Source: Cedecea selenatireducens
GTDB lineage: Bacteria > Pseudomonadota > Gammaproteobacteria > Enterobacterales > Enterobacteriaceae
NCBI RefSeq assembly: GCF_042138895.1
Contig: NZ_JBHIKW010000004.1
Location: 62,001 to 126,000, forward strand
Direction of reading: 5' to 3'
DNA length: 64,000 nt
Shown here: positions 51,010 through 59,646 of the stretch, in pieces
Layout: every line of letters begins with the position of its first letter
How positions within the stretch are numbered: the first letter of the stretch is position 1
The notes under the pieces: generated by a model
Told to the model about the DNA's origin: nothing
What the model saw: only the letters and a program-made list of their open reading frames with translations
Databases searched by the model: none
Translations under genes and position numbers: made by a program

Positions 51010-51504
51010 TTATGCATAGTGGATTATCGTAAAACCTTCGCTTTCATCCGGCGCAACGAAGTAGCGGGTAATCAAATCAAACTGCGCGTCCGTAGCGGCA
51101 AAATCGTGAGTTCCGCTGCTGTTGCGGGCGCGCAATCTCTCCCGACAAACGTCATCAGGCACGTCCAGATAGTGCAGGCGGTTATCCACCCCAGCCTGGT
51201 CAATCACCGTTTTCATCCACTGCCGGTTTGCCAGCGTATTGGCTGGAAAATCGAGCACCACCGACAGCCCGCTCCTCAACAGAGTAACTAGATGCGGCGT
51301 CAGCGCGTTTTTCAGCTTGCCGGAGCACGCCACGTAGTCCGCCACGCTCTGCATCTGCTCGCCATAAAGCGCGGCAAGCCAGCTGTCTTCACTGACCAGA
51401 ATGGTGTTGGGCGCTGCCATAAGCTTTGCGCTTAGCGTGGATTTACCGGCGGCGATTTTGCCGCAAAGCAGGTGAAGAGTGGGTTTATCGGGGAAAGTCG
51501 ACAT
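51010..51504 (-). CDS. P-loop kinase-like ATPase
   Basis: A 164-residue protein from ATG 51504 (GAGG upstream; the frame three bases longer would start with TTG). The P-loop GKIAAGKST at 15-23 is followed by SEDSWLAALYG near 40 (Asp of the substrate-phosphate site), VVLDFPAN near 85 and a lid with RLRARN near 125. The size and order fit small P-loop kinases, as in phosphotransferases or zeta-toxin-like folds, often annotated as AAA-family ATP-binding proteins. Substrate unknown. The gene is convergent with pptA. Confidence 0.75.
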   Translation of the reverse strand: MSTFPDKPTLHLLCGKIAAGKSTLSAKLMAAPNTILVSEDSWLAALYGEQMQSVADYVACSGKLKNALTPHLVTLLRSGLSVVLDFPANTLANRQWMKTVIDQAGVDNRLHYLDVPDDVCRERLRARNSSGTHDFAATDAQFDLITRYFVAPDESEGFTIIHYA

Positions 51505-51605
51505 CAATACCTCAGGGTCAGAAACATGTCTGCACTAATCTCTACCTGCGGGGCGAAAGATACAACTGGTAAAAATGGCGGGCCAGGCGTTGACCCGCCC
51601 AGGCT

Positions 51606-52703
51606 TTACTTCAGTTTCGTCCAGTAAGTTCCCGCTTCCTTCACCGTCAGGAACTGCTGGTTCATTTCATCCAGCGTTTGCTGCGGATCCATATCCTCAA
51701 ACAGCTGAGGGTGGAAGGTTTTGGCAAAGAACTCAACGTCCAGCAGGTGCCATGGCGAGAGATAGAAGTTGTGCCATATCGCCAGCGCTTTACCGCTGTG
51801 AACCGCGTTCAGGTTGGAAACCACTTTCTGCTGCCCCAGCACCTGCGCAAAACTTTGTTGAGCCTGAGTTGCCGAAACCTCGGAGCCAAGCTGCAGCCTG
51901 CCTGTTTGATCCGGCCCGGCGCTGCCGGTCGCAATGTAAATATCCGGGTTTACCGTCAGCAGCGCCTCCGGCGAAATTTTGCCGTAAACGCCGGGGAAGC
52001 GGCTCGCGGCAATATTATCCCCCCCAGCAAAGGCCAACAGATCGGCAAGATTCCCACGCCCGACGGTGGTACAGCAGTCGCTTTTATCGCCCAAATGCAG
52101 TTGAAGCATTACCGTGGGCTTAACGGGTTTAGCGTCCGCTAAGCGTTGGGCAATTTTCTCCATATGCTGCCGATAAAAGGCGATAAACTTCTCCGTTTTC
52201 GGCTGGTCGTTGAGCGCTTCGCCAAGAATACGCAGGCTCGGGACGGTGTTATTCAGCTGATCGACGCGGAAATCGACATAGATAACCGGGATATGCGCCT
52301 GCGTCAGCTGGTTTAGAAAGCTGTCATGATTGCTCTCTTTTTTGGCGTAGATCGGCAAAATCACCAGGTCCGGGTGCAGGGCGATAACTTTCTCGACGCT
52401 TATCTGCGAGAAGTTATTGTTGCCGATAATCGGGATATTGGCGATCTCCGGGAAAGCCGCGGTGTAGCGGTTCCAGGTCTGCGGGTCCAGACGCTGTAGA
52501 TCCGCAGGCCAGCCGACTACGCGCTTCGCCGGGTTACCGTCTTCTACCAGCGCAAGGGTGTAGATCATCCGGCTTTCGCCGACGACAAGGCGCCGCGGGT
52601 TATCCGGCACCTCAACCTTACGCTGCAGAATATCGGTAATCGTTTTGGCCTGACTGCCGGCGCTGAGCGCCAGCAGGGCCGCCAGTAACAGCGACTTTCT
52701 CAT
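51606..52703 (-). CDS. Periplasmic iron-siderophore-type ABC binding protein
   Basis: A 365-residue exported protein starting at ATG 52703, one base after the stop of the receptor gene; the longer frame overlaps that gene and lacks a signal. Signal peptide at 1-19 (cut near SQA). The FecB/FepB-type (COG0614) layout is clear: ITDILQRKVEVPDNPRRLVV, then VEKVIALHPDLVIL near 103, and a second lobe. An unusual vicinal Cys pair lies at 210-211 (DKSDCCTTVGRG), also found in the paralogue at 56496. It should deliver the ligand imported by the adjacent receptor to an inner membrane ABC permease, but no such permease gene is present. Confidence 0.85.
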   Translation of the reverse strand: MRKSLLLAALLALSAGSQAKTITDILQRKVEVPDNPRRLVVGESRMIYTLALVEDGNPAKRVVGWPADLQRLDPQTWNRYTAAFPEIANIPIIGNNNFSQISVEKVIALHPDLVILPIYAKKESNHDSFLNQLTQAHIPVIYVDFRVDQLNNTVPSLRILGEALNDQPKTEKFIAFYRQHMEKIAQRLADAKPVKPTVMLQLHLGDKSDCCTTVGRGNLADLLAFAGGDNIAASRFPGVYGKISPEALLTVNPDIYIATGSAGPDQTGRLQLGSEVSATQAQQSFAQVLGQQKVVSNLNAVHSGKALAIWHNFYLSPWHLLDVEFFAKTFHPQLFEDMDPQQTLDEMNQQFLTVKEAGTYWTKLK

Positions 52704-52704
52704 C

Positions 52705-54846
52705 TCAGAAACCCACGCTGGCGGAGAGGTAAACGGTGCGAGGCTCGCCTTCGATAACGCGCAGGTTACCGGCGCTGGACTCATAGTACTCACGGTCAAA
52801 CAGGTTTTTGACGTTCAGCTTCAGCTCGGTGTTTTTGCCAACCAGCTTGCTGTCCCAGGCAATGAACGCATCCGCCACGGTGTAAGCCGGCATGGTGAAG
52901 CTGTTTTCCGGGTCACCCGCACGGCTGCCAACATAGCGTCCGCCGCCGCCCAGGCGTAATTCACCCGGCAGCCAGGAGAAACGCAGGGTATGGCTGAGGT
53001 AGAGGCCGCCCATGGTCGTCGGGGCGTTCACCAGACGGTTGCCGACGTTTACCGGGTTGATATCGTCTTCGACGATCTCGGTTTTGTCGTAGCTGTAGTT
53101 CGCCGTCAGGTTCCAGTCCTCGGCAATTTCGCCGTTGAGCTCTAATTCTGCGCCGGTAGAGCGCGCTTTCGGGATGTTGCGCGTAACGCCATTGATAAAC
53201 ACCGACATGTCTTTTTCATCAATGCGGTAGAGCGCCAGGCTGCTGGTAAGGCGTGGTGACATTTGCCATTTCGCGCCCACTTCCCAGGTGGTGCCTTTTT
53301 CGGTGGAGGCGACGTTGCCGTTATCGTCGGTCTGTGTCGAGGGCGTAAATGATTTGCTGTAGCTGCCGTACAGCGAAACGTCCGGAATGATTTTGTACAC
53401 CAGGCCCATTTGCGGCAGAAAGGCATCGCCTCTGTCTTCAAGCGTGGTTTGCGGCTTTACCCAGCCCGAGCTGGAAGTTTGAGTGTAGCGCTGCAGGCGG
53501 CCACCCAGCACGGCTATCCACTGGTCGGTCAGATGAATGCTGTCTTTCGCAAACACGGAGCGGCTGTAGAGATTAGTGCGCAGGTTACTGTTGGCGTCGC
53601 TGTAGGTGCTGCTGTTGGTTACCGGCGCTTCGCCGTACACCGGGTTATTCATATTGAAGGTTTTTGACACCTTCCCACGGTACGAATACTTTTTGTAGGT
53701 TTCGTTTTGCTCGTAGTCCGCGCCCAGCGTGATGTCGTGGGTCATCCCCAGCAGTTCCGGACTGCCGTTAATATCCCATGACGCGTAATCGGTCTGATGG
53801 TTAAAGCCGCGGTTGGCGTCCGCGCGGCGGGAGACGATACCGCTGTTTGGATCGACCGCCGTGGCGCGCACTTCGTTGCTGTCGTAGCGGCGCTGCATCC
53901 AGGCGTAGTTCAGATTGGTTTCCCAGGTGTCATCCAGCTTGTACGAGTAATTGGTCGTCAGGCGTTTGTTCTTGCCCCAGGCGTGGTTGGCGTAATCGTC
54001 GATGCGGCGATCGTAAGGGATGTTCAGCGGTTTACCGTTGATAAACGCCGTGCCGCGGTCATAAGGAATGTCGAACTTATATTCCACGTAGCTGATGTTG
54101 AAGGAGGCTTTATCGCCATACCAGCTCAGGGACGGGGCAATCAACGTGTGTTCATCGGTGCCGAAGTTGCGCCAGTAGTCTTCGTGCTGGCGTTCAGCCA
54201 CCAGGCGGAAGGCGAAACCGTTGCCGAGCGGGCCGGTCACGTCGACCATGCCGGAACCGCCGCCGTTACTGCTGCTTGTGCCGCTGACGTGGGTGTTCCA
54301 GGTGTACTGTGGTTTCTTGCTGACGAGGTTAATTACGCCGCCGGGGTTCAGGATGCCGTAGAGCAGGGAGGCCGAGCCTTTCAACACTTCAACATGATCG
54401 ATGCTGGAGTCCATCGCCAGGCCCTGGTTGCTGCGCACGCCGTCGATAAACACCGAGCCGTCGCTGTTCGAACCAAACCCGCGTTTGACAAAGCCGTCCT
54501 CGATGCCGCCGAGGGTATTACTCTGCGCGACGCCGCTGACGAACTTCATCGCGTCGTTGACCGAAGTGACCGCGTAATCGTCAATCACCTGAGGTGTGAC
54601 AACGCTAACGGACTGCGGAATTTCGCTGCGCGGCGTTTTGCTGCGCGAGGCGATGGCAGAGTCATCCTGGGTATAGCTGGTTGACGAGCCGTCCGGGTTA
54701 GCGTTGGCCACGACCGTCAGCGTGTCTTCTTTGGGCTTATCGGCCGCAAAAGCCGGGGCACCCACGATGAAGGTTGAAATGATTAATAATTTTGAATTAA
54801 GAAGCGCCTGGCGAACGAAAGTAGAACCAAATGAAATGCGAGTCAT
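52705..54846 (-). CDS. TonB-dependent siderophore receptor (FhuA/FoxA class)
   Basis: A 713-residue outer membrane receptor: signal peptide to about residue 34, TonB box in EDTLTVVANA near 40, plug with SRSKTPRSEIPQSVSVVTPQVIDDY and VKRGFGSNSDGSVFIDGVRS, SLLYGILNPGGVINLVSKKPQ near 160, and barrel ending in SASVGF. There is no N-terminal signalling domain. Plug motifs are those of hydroxamate-type receptors (FhuA, FoxA, FcuA), so a ferrioxamine- or ferrichrome-like ligand is likely, but not certain. A Fur box at 54894-54912 matches the consensus at 16 of 19 positions. The binding-protein gene follows directly. Confidence 0.88.
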   Translation of the reverse strand: MTRISFGSTFVRQALLNSKLLIISTFIVGAPAFAADKPKEDTLTVVANANPDGSSTSYTQDDSAIASRSKTPRSEIPQSVSVVTPQVIDDYAVTSVNDAMKFVSGVAQSNTLGGIEDGFVKRGFGSNSDGSVFIDGVRSNQGLAMDSSIDHVEVLKGSASLLYGILNPGGVINLVSKKPQYTWNTHVSGTSSSNGGGSGMVDVTGPLGNGFAFRLVAERQHEDYWRNFGTDEHTLIAPSLSWYGDKASFNISYVEYKFDIPYDRGTAFINGKPLNIPYDRRIDDYANHAWGKNKRLTTNYSYKLDDTWETNLNYAWMQRRYDSNEVRATAVDPNSGIVSRRADANRGFNHQTDYASWDINGSPELLGMTHDITLGADYEQNETYKKYSYRGKVSKTFNMNNPVYGEAPVTNSSTYSDANSNLRTNLYSRSVFAKDSIHLTDQWIAVLGGRLQRYTQTSSSGWVKPQTTLEDRGDAFLPQMGLVYKIIPDVSLYGSYSKSFTPSTQTDDNGNVASTEKGTTWEVGAKWQMSPRLTSSLALYRIDEKDMSVFINGVTRNIPKARSTGAELELNGEIAEDWNLTANYSYDKTEIVEDDINPVNVGNRLVNAPTTMGGLYLSHTLRFSWLPGELRLGGGGRYVGSRAGDPENSFTMPAYTVADAFIAWDSKLVGKNTELKLNVKNLFDREYYESSAGNLRVIEGEPRTVYLSASVGF

Positions 54847-54893
54847 GTTGTTTATTGTCTGTGCTGAAGCGATTTTATAATGGGAATTAAGAT

Positions 54894-54912
54894 GATAATG
54901 ACAATAATTAGC
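54894..54912. promoter_or_regulatory. Fur box of the siderophore receptor operon
   Basis: GATAATGACAATAATTAGC agrees with the 19-bp Fur consensus (GATAATGATAATCATTATC) at 16 positions. It lies 48-66 bp upstream of the receptor start. Repression by iron-loaded Fur is expected. Confidence 0.85.
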
Positions 54913-55002
54913 ATTTACAATATTAACTCTGCTTACATAATTACTGGTTTTTTATCCAAAATCCTGATGATTTAGCGGGGAATAAGCAGGAAAAGAGGGG
55001 AT

Positions 55003-55022
55003 CGCGGGACGAGCGTCCCGCG
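55003..55022 (-). terminator. Terminator of tyrP
   Basis: CGCGGGAC and GTCCCGCG form a perfect 8-bp stem with a 4-base loop, 16 bp after the tyrP stop. On the minus strand a T-rich stretch (CTCTTTT) follows. Confidence 0.75.
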
Positions 55023-55037
55023 TGAATGCGAAGGGGG

Positions 55038-56249
55038 TTATCCGACTTCCGGCAGCAGGCCAACGGCAATCAGACCCTGAATCACGATAACCGCGATACC
55101 GCAGGCGAAGACCAGCGCGAGCAGGGGTTTGCCGCCCGCAACTCGCCAGGCTGCATCGACGTGCTGCTTACGGCTCTGCCACACCAGCATGGAAGGCACC
55201 AGCAGGGCAAGCACCGCCAGCGCAACGCCCGCATAGCCCAGCGCCATCACAAAGCCCTGCGGGTAAAACAGCGCAAAGACCAGCGGCGGCAGGAAGGTCA
55301 TCAGCCCGGTTTGCAGGCGGCCAGAAGCCTTGCGGTTGCGGGCAAAGAGGTCACCCAGGTAGTCGAACAGCCCCAGGGAAACACCAAGGAACGACGTGGC
55401 TAGCGCGAAATCGGCAAACAGATGCACCGCCAGCTCCACGTGCGGGGTGGCCACAACCTGACGAACAACCTGCAGGAATCCGTTAAGTCCCGAGTGTTCG
55501 GCCATCAGCCCGGTAAAGGTAGCGGAGTCAATCGCGCCGAGGGTGGCGAGCTGCCAGAAGATATAGGCCACCAGCGGAATGGCGCTGCCGACGATAAACA
55601 CCCAGCGCAGCTTACGAATATTGCCGTTCATGTAGCTAACGATGCTCGGCACGCTGCCGTGGAAGCCAAAAGAGGTGAAAATTACCGGAATAGCGGAAAG
55701 CGCCAGCCCTTTTTCAATCGGCATCGTCAGCAGGTTGGTATGATGAATATGCGGCATCATCAGCGCCAGCATCACCACCAGTAAAATGATTTTGGCGCTA
55801 AACAACACGCGGTTAAACATGTCCACCATGTGAGTGCCGACGCAGACAATCCCGCCCGCGACCAGGGTAAACATTAATACGCCGGAGGTGGCTGAAATTG
55901 AGGTCGAAAGCCATTGACTCAGGCTTGCGGCCAGCAGTTCACCCGCCCCGCTGATGTAGGCCGCCGTAAGAGCGTACATCAGGAACAGCATGCTAAAACC
56001 GGTTAACCACTGCCCGGGGCGACCAAGATAGCGCCGGGCGAGGGTGCCAAGGCCGGTGTCCGCAGAGACGTGCTGATAAACTTCAACCAGCAGCAGCGCG
56101 GTATAACACATCAATGCCCAAAGGCCGACGAGCATCAGCAGCGTGACGCCAAAACCTACCCCCGCCGAAGCCAGCGGCATCGCCAGCATTCCTGCGCCAA
56201 TTGTGGTTCCCGCCACGATGAAAACACTGCCAAGAGTCCTGTTCTTCAC
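55038..56249 (-). CDS. tyrP: Tyrosine-specific permease
   Basis: A 403-residue aromatic amino acid permease with 11 TM segments, the length of E. coli TyrP, and nearly the same start (MKNRTLGSVFIVAGTTIGAGMLAMP). GFHGSVPSIVSYMNGNIRKLRW near 195 is typical of the TyrP/Mtr/TnaB family. It imports tyrosine with protons. A TyrR-type box lies upstream (56341-56358), and a good terminator follows. Confidence 0.93.
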   Translation of the reverse strand: MKNRTLGSVFIVAGTTIGAGMLAMPLASAGVGFGVTLLMLVGLWALMCYTALLLVEVYQHVSADTGLGTLARRYLGRPGQWLTGFSMLFLMYALTAAYISGAGELLAASLSQWLSTSISATSGVLMFTLVAGGIVCVGTHMVDMFNRVLFSAKIILLVVMLALMMPHIHHTNLLTMPIEKGLALSAIPVIFTSFGFHGSVPSIVSYMNGNIRKLRWVFIVGSAIPLVAYIFWQLATLGAIDSATFTGLMAEHSGLNGFLQVVRQVVATPHVELAVHLFADFALATSFLGVSLGLFDYLGDLFARNRKASGRLQTGLMTFLPPLVFALFYPQGFVMALGYAGVALAVLALLVPSMLVWQSRKQHVDAAWRVAGGKPLLALVFACGIAVIVIQGLIAVGLLPEVG

Positions 56250-56340
56250 GCTTCCCTCTGAATTTACGAAGAGCTGTATGCAATTATGCCGCGCAGGGTA
56301 AGGGAAAATCTCAGGTGCGTCAAATGAGAGTTACGGTGTG

Positions 56341-56358
56341 TGTATCGTTATGTTTACA
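56341..56358. promoter_or_regulatory. TyrR box of tyrP
   Basis: TGTATC-GTTATG-TTTACA fits the TyrR consensus TGTAAA-N6-TTTACA at 10 of 12 fixed positions. It lies about 92 bp upstream of the tyrP start, where E. coli tyrP has its strong box. TyrR would mediate tyrosine repression and phenylalanine activation. Confidence 0.7.
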
Positions 56359-56453
56359 ATCCAAATGGAGTTTAAGTGACGTTGTCACGTAATAAAATTA
56401 AACCAATGAGCGCTTGCCATGCCGGGGAGAATTAGGGCTTTATTAATATAAAT

Positions 56454-56472
56454 AGTAATAATAACTAATCTC
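56454..56472. promoter_or_regulatory. Weak candidate Fur box
   Basis: This AT-rich 19-mer agrees with the Fur consensus at only 12 of 19 positions and lies 24-42 bp upstream of the second binding-protein gene. It is plausible because of the gene, but it may be chance in AT-rich DNA. Confidence 0.3.
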
Positions 56473-56495
56473 TTTCTCATGGAGAGCATCAATCA

Positions 56496-57605
56496 ATGAA
56501 AGCAAATTTTGTCCTGACAGGGTTACTGCTCGCTTCGGCGGGCTGCGGCGCAACCACGTATCCCATCACGGTTACCGACATGGATAACCAGCGCATTACT
56601 ATCGAAAAAGAACCGCAGCACGTCATTTTGCAGGACGGACGCGACATTCTTTCCCTCGCACTGCTCGACCGCGAAGATCCGTTCAAGCGCGTCGTGGCCT
56701 GGAATAACCTGCCGAAAAAACAGGATACCCAAACCTGGGACGTACTGAAGCGCAAATGGCCAGAGGCCACAAAGATTATTGATATGGGCTTTAGCGATCA
56801 GGGCGAAGTAAACCTTGAGAGCGTGCTGGCCCAGCAGCCGGACATCATGATTGCGCAACTGCGAGCCAAGCCTGCGCTGGAGCAAACCGGCGTCATTAAA
56901 TCACTTAAGAAACTGAATATTCCCGTAGTGTTTGTTGATTATGAGCTGCACCCGGTGGAAAACACCGCCAACAGCGTGAAGCTGCTCGGCACCGTGCTTA
57001 ATCAGGAGAAACGAGCGAAAGAGTACACCGATTATTATCAGCAGCACCTGACCCATATCCAGCAGGTTACCGCCGACGTTAAAAATAAACCGACCGTATT
57101 TATTGAGCCGATTGCCGGCAACACCGAAAACTGCTGTTTCACCCACGGGCATAACGGTTGGGGGGCGCTGGTCGAAGCCGTAGGCGGGAAGAATATTGGC
57201 TCTACGTTGCTGCCGGGCAGCGCAGGATTTGTGTCGATGGAGCAGATAATCGCCATGAAGCCTGACGTCTATATTATGTCTGGCTCCAAACGCCCGAACC
57301 CGAGCGTGTTGCCGTTTGGCTACGGCGGCACGCCTCAGGAAGTGAACGCCACCTTTGATAAGCTGCTGGCTCGTACCACGTTCCAGAGCATTGAGCCGGT
57401 AAAAGAGGGCAAAGTGTATGGCGTTTACCACCACTTCTATAATCACCCGTATAACATCATCGGGATGGAGATTTTAGCCAAAGACCTGTATCCGCAAAAA
57501 TTGCAGGATCTTGACCCTACGGCGGATTACCACCAGATAATTACGCAGTTTACGCAGATTCCTGACGATCCGATTCTGTTGAGCTATTCGTATAAGAAAC
57601 CGTGA
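56496..57605 (+). CDS. Periplasmic ABC binding protein, paralogue of the siderophore-type protein
   Basis: A 369-residue exported protein: signal peptide ending LLLASAGCG, with Cys17 as a possible lipid site (SAGC is not the ideal lipobox). Two-lobe COG0614 layout with VTDMDNQRITIEKEPQHVIL at the start and NLESVLAQQPDIMI near 106. The vicinal Cys pair at 213-214 (TENCCFTHGHNGWG) aligns with that of the protein at 51606, and both share the RVV-W and QTW segments in the first lobe. GGAGAG precedes the ATG. It is separated from its paralogue by tyrP and is read in the opposite direction. No permease or ATPase is present. The ligand may be an iron chelate. Confidence 0.8.
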   Translation: MKANFVLTGLLLASAGCGATTYPITVTDMDNQRITIEKEPQHVILQDGRDILSLALLDREDPFKRVVAWNNLPKKQDTQTWDVLKRKWPEATKIIDMGFSDQGEVNLESVLAQQPDIMIAQLRAKPALEQTGVIKSLKKLNIPVVFVDYELHPVENTANSVKLLGTVLNQEKRAKEYTDYYQQHLTHIQQVTADVKNKPTVFIEPIAGNTENCCFTHGHNGWGALVEAVGGKNIGSTLLPGSAGFVSMEQIIAMKPDVYIMSGSKRPNPSVLPFGYGGTPQEVNATFDKLLARTTFQSIEPVKEGKVYGVYHHFYNHPYNIIGMEILAKDLYPQKLQDLDPTADYHQIITQFTQIPDDPILLSYSYKKP

Positions 57606-57681
57606 TTTCAAGAACCGCAGGCATCCCTCCGCCGCTTTCCGTGCTTTGTGGACTTCATTAAAGTGCGGAATCAAAAGTAAA

Positions 57682-57703
57682 AAACCCGCCAAAAGGCGGG
57701 TTT
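57682..57703. terminator. Bidirectional Rho-independent terminator
   Basis: AAACCCGCC pairs with GGCGGGTTT (9 bp) around loop AAAA, between the convergent binding-protein and maeA genes. The flanking A-run and T-run suit both directions. Confidence 0.85.
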
Positions 57704-57726
57704 GAAAGGCTTTCACGATGACTTCG

Positions 57727-59424
57727 TTAAATAGACGTCCGCCGGTAATCGCGGTATTCCGGCTGCCAGAAGTTCTCATCAATCGCCTGCTTCAGGGCTT
57801 CGGCAGAGGTCACCACCGCCACGCCTTGCTGCTGGGCAATTTTCGCCACCGCAAAAGCGATCGCACGGGACACTTTCTGGATATCCTTCAGCTCAGGCAG
57901 CACCATGCCTTCACCGTCGTTCAGCAGCGGAGAGTGCTGCGCCAGGGACTCGCTGGCCGCCATCAGCATTTCGTCGGTAATGCGTGACGCACCGGAGGCA
58001 ATCACCCCCAGGCCAATGCCCGGGAAGATGTAGGCGTTGTTACACTGGGCGATAGGATAGGTTTTGTCTTTCCAGCTCACCGGCGCAAACGGGCTGCCGG
58101 TGGCCACCAGCGCGGCGCCGTCGGTCCAGGTGATGATATCCTGCGGAGTCGCTTCCACGCGGGAGGTTGGGTTGGACAGCGGCATCACGATTGGGCGGGC
58201 ACAGTGCTTGTGCATTTCGCGGATAATCTCTTCGGTGAACAGGCCGGTCTGGCCAGAAACGCCGATAAGAATATTTGGCTTCGCGTTACGCACCACGTCC
58301 AGCAGCGAAATCGCTTCGTTTTCCAGATCCCACTCAGACAGGCTTTCGCGACTCTGCACCAGTTTGGTCTGGAAGGAGAGCAGGTTAGGCATGTTGTCGG
58401 TCAGCAGGCCGAAGCGGTCGACCATGAACACGTTGCTGCGGGCGGCTTCTTCGCTCAGCCCTTCGCGCTGCATCTGAGCGATGATTTGCTCGGCGATGCC
58501 ACAGCCTGCAGAGCCTGCGCCCAGGAAGACGATTTTCTGCTGGTTGAGCTGGCTGCCTGCCGCACGGCTGGCGGCGATCAGCGTGCCGACGGTTACCGCC
58601 GCGGTGCCCTGAATGTCGTCGTTAAACGAACAGATTTCGTCCCGGTAACGGGTCAGCAGCGGCATGGCGTTTTTCTGCGCGAAGTCTTCGAACTGCAGCA
58701 GCACGTCCGGCCAGCGGTGGCGCACGGCCTGAATAAATTCATCCACGAATTCGTAGTAGTCGTCGCCGGTAATACGCGGGTGGCGAGAGCCCATATACAG
58801 CGGGTCATTCAGCAGTTGCTGATTATTGGTCCCTACGTCCAGCACCACCGGCAGGGTGTAAGCCGGGCTGATGCCGCCACAGGCGGTGTAGAGCGAAAGC
58901 TTACCGATCGGAATGCCCATGCCGCCGATGCCCTGGTCGCCGAGGCCGAGAATACGCTCGCCGTCGGTCACCACGATCACTTTAATGTTGTGGTTAGGCA
59001 CGTTCTGCAGGATATCGTCCATGTGGTGACGATTTTCATAGTTGATGAACACGCCACGGGAACGACGATAAATTTCGGAGAAGCGTTCGCAGGCCGCGCC
59101 GACGGTCGGGGTGTAAATCACCGGCATCATCTCTTCCAGATGATTTTCAACCAGGCGGTAGAACAGCGTTTCGTTGGTGTCCTGAATGTTGCGCAGGTAG
59201 ATGTGCTTGTCGATTTCGGTTTTGAAGCCCTGGTATTGGATCCAGGCGCGTTCCGCTTGTTCTTCGATGGTTTCAACCACTTCCGGCAGCAGGCCAAGCA
59301 GGTTGAAGTTACGGCGCTCTTCGATGCTGAAAGCGCTGCCTTTGTTCAGCAGGGGGAATTCAAGTAAAACGGGTCCGGCGTAAGGGATGTAAAGCGAACG
59401 ATGTTTTTTAGGTTTGATGTCCAT
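57727..59424 (-). CDS. maeA: NAD-dependent malic enzyme
   Basis: A 565-residue malic enzyme from ATG 59424, exactly the length of E. coli MaeA, which it follows nearly residue for residue (RSLYIPYAGPVLLEFPLLNK at the start, YRDYRRTSI at the end). VYTPTVG-type segment VIYTPTVGAACERFS near 105, catalytic Tyr/Lys region, metal-binding FEDFAQKNAMPLL near 260 and NAD motif FLGAGSAGCGIAE near 318. It converts malate to pyruvate, CO2 and NADH. The longer frame to 59469 is not supported. Confidence 0.95.
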   Translation of the reverse strand: MDIKPKKHRSLYIPYAGPVLLEFPLLNKGSAFSIEERRNFNLLGLLPEVVETIEEQAERAWIQYQGFKTEIDKHIYLRNIQDTNETLFYRLVENHLEEMMPVIYTPTVGAACERFSEIYRRSRGVFINYENRHHMDDILQNVPNHNIKVIVVTDGERILGLGDQGIGGMGIPIGKLSLYTACGGISPAYTLPVVLDVGTNNQQLLNDPLYMGSRHPRITGDDYYEFVDEFIQAVRHRWPDVLLQFEDFAQKNAMPLLTRYRDEICSFNDDIQGTAAVTVGTLIAASRAAGSQLNQQKIVFLGAGSAGCGIAEQIIAQMQREGLSEEAARSNVFMVDRFGLLTDNMPNLLSFQTKLVQSRESLSEWDLENEAISLLDVVRNAKPNILIGVSGQTGLFTEEIIREMHKHCARPIVMPLSNPTSRVEATPQDIITWTDGAALVATGSPFAPVSWKDKTYPIAQCNNAYIFPGIGLGVIASGASRITDEMLMAASESLAQHSPLLNDGEGMVLPELKDIQKVSRAIAFAVAKIAQQQGVAVVTSAEALKQAIDENFWQPEYRDYRRTSI

Positions 59425-59603
59425 GTGCATACTCTTTTTTCGACGTAACGTCTTGCCAATAAGGCTCATTCGGTGAGTTGTCGCGCGATATTATGGCACA
59501 GCGGTTTGGCATCTGACACAGCCAGACTAAGAACTTTGGTTACACAAGTCCCCCAAATCATCAGGAATTTTGTTTCAGCGCGTTCTCCGAGTGTGTTTAA
59601 ATA

Positions 59604-59619
59604 GCTAAACCAGTTTAGC
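59604..59619. promoter_or_regulatory. ScrR-type operator before scrK
   Basis: GCTAAAC-CA-GTTTAGC is a 16-bp LacI-family palindrome 28 bp upstream of the scrK ATG. It shares the CTAAACC/GGTTTAG core with the sites before scrY. Confidence 0.8.
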
Positions 59620-59646
59620 AAATTTTAGCTTGAGAATGGAGATACC

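Noticed and set aside
52704..52799. Longer N-terminus for the siderophore-type binding protein
   Set aside because: It would overlap the receptor gene and bury the signal peptide; ATG 52703 gives a normal export signal.
53797..54684. 295-codon open frame opposite the siderophore receptor
   Set aside because: Antisense shadow of the receptor plug and barrel; low-complexity Val/Ala/Arg composition.
58204..59367. 387-codon open frame opposite maeA
   Set aside because: Antisense shadow of a gene that matches E. coli MaeA along its full length; no ribosome site or domain.
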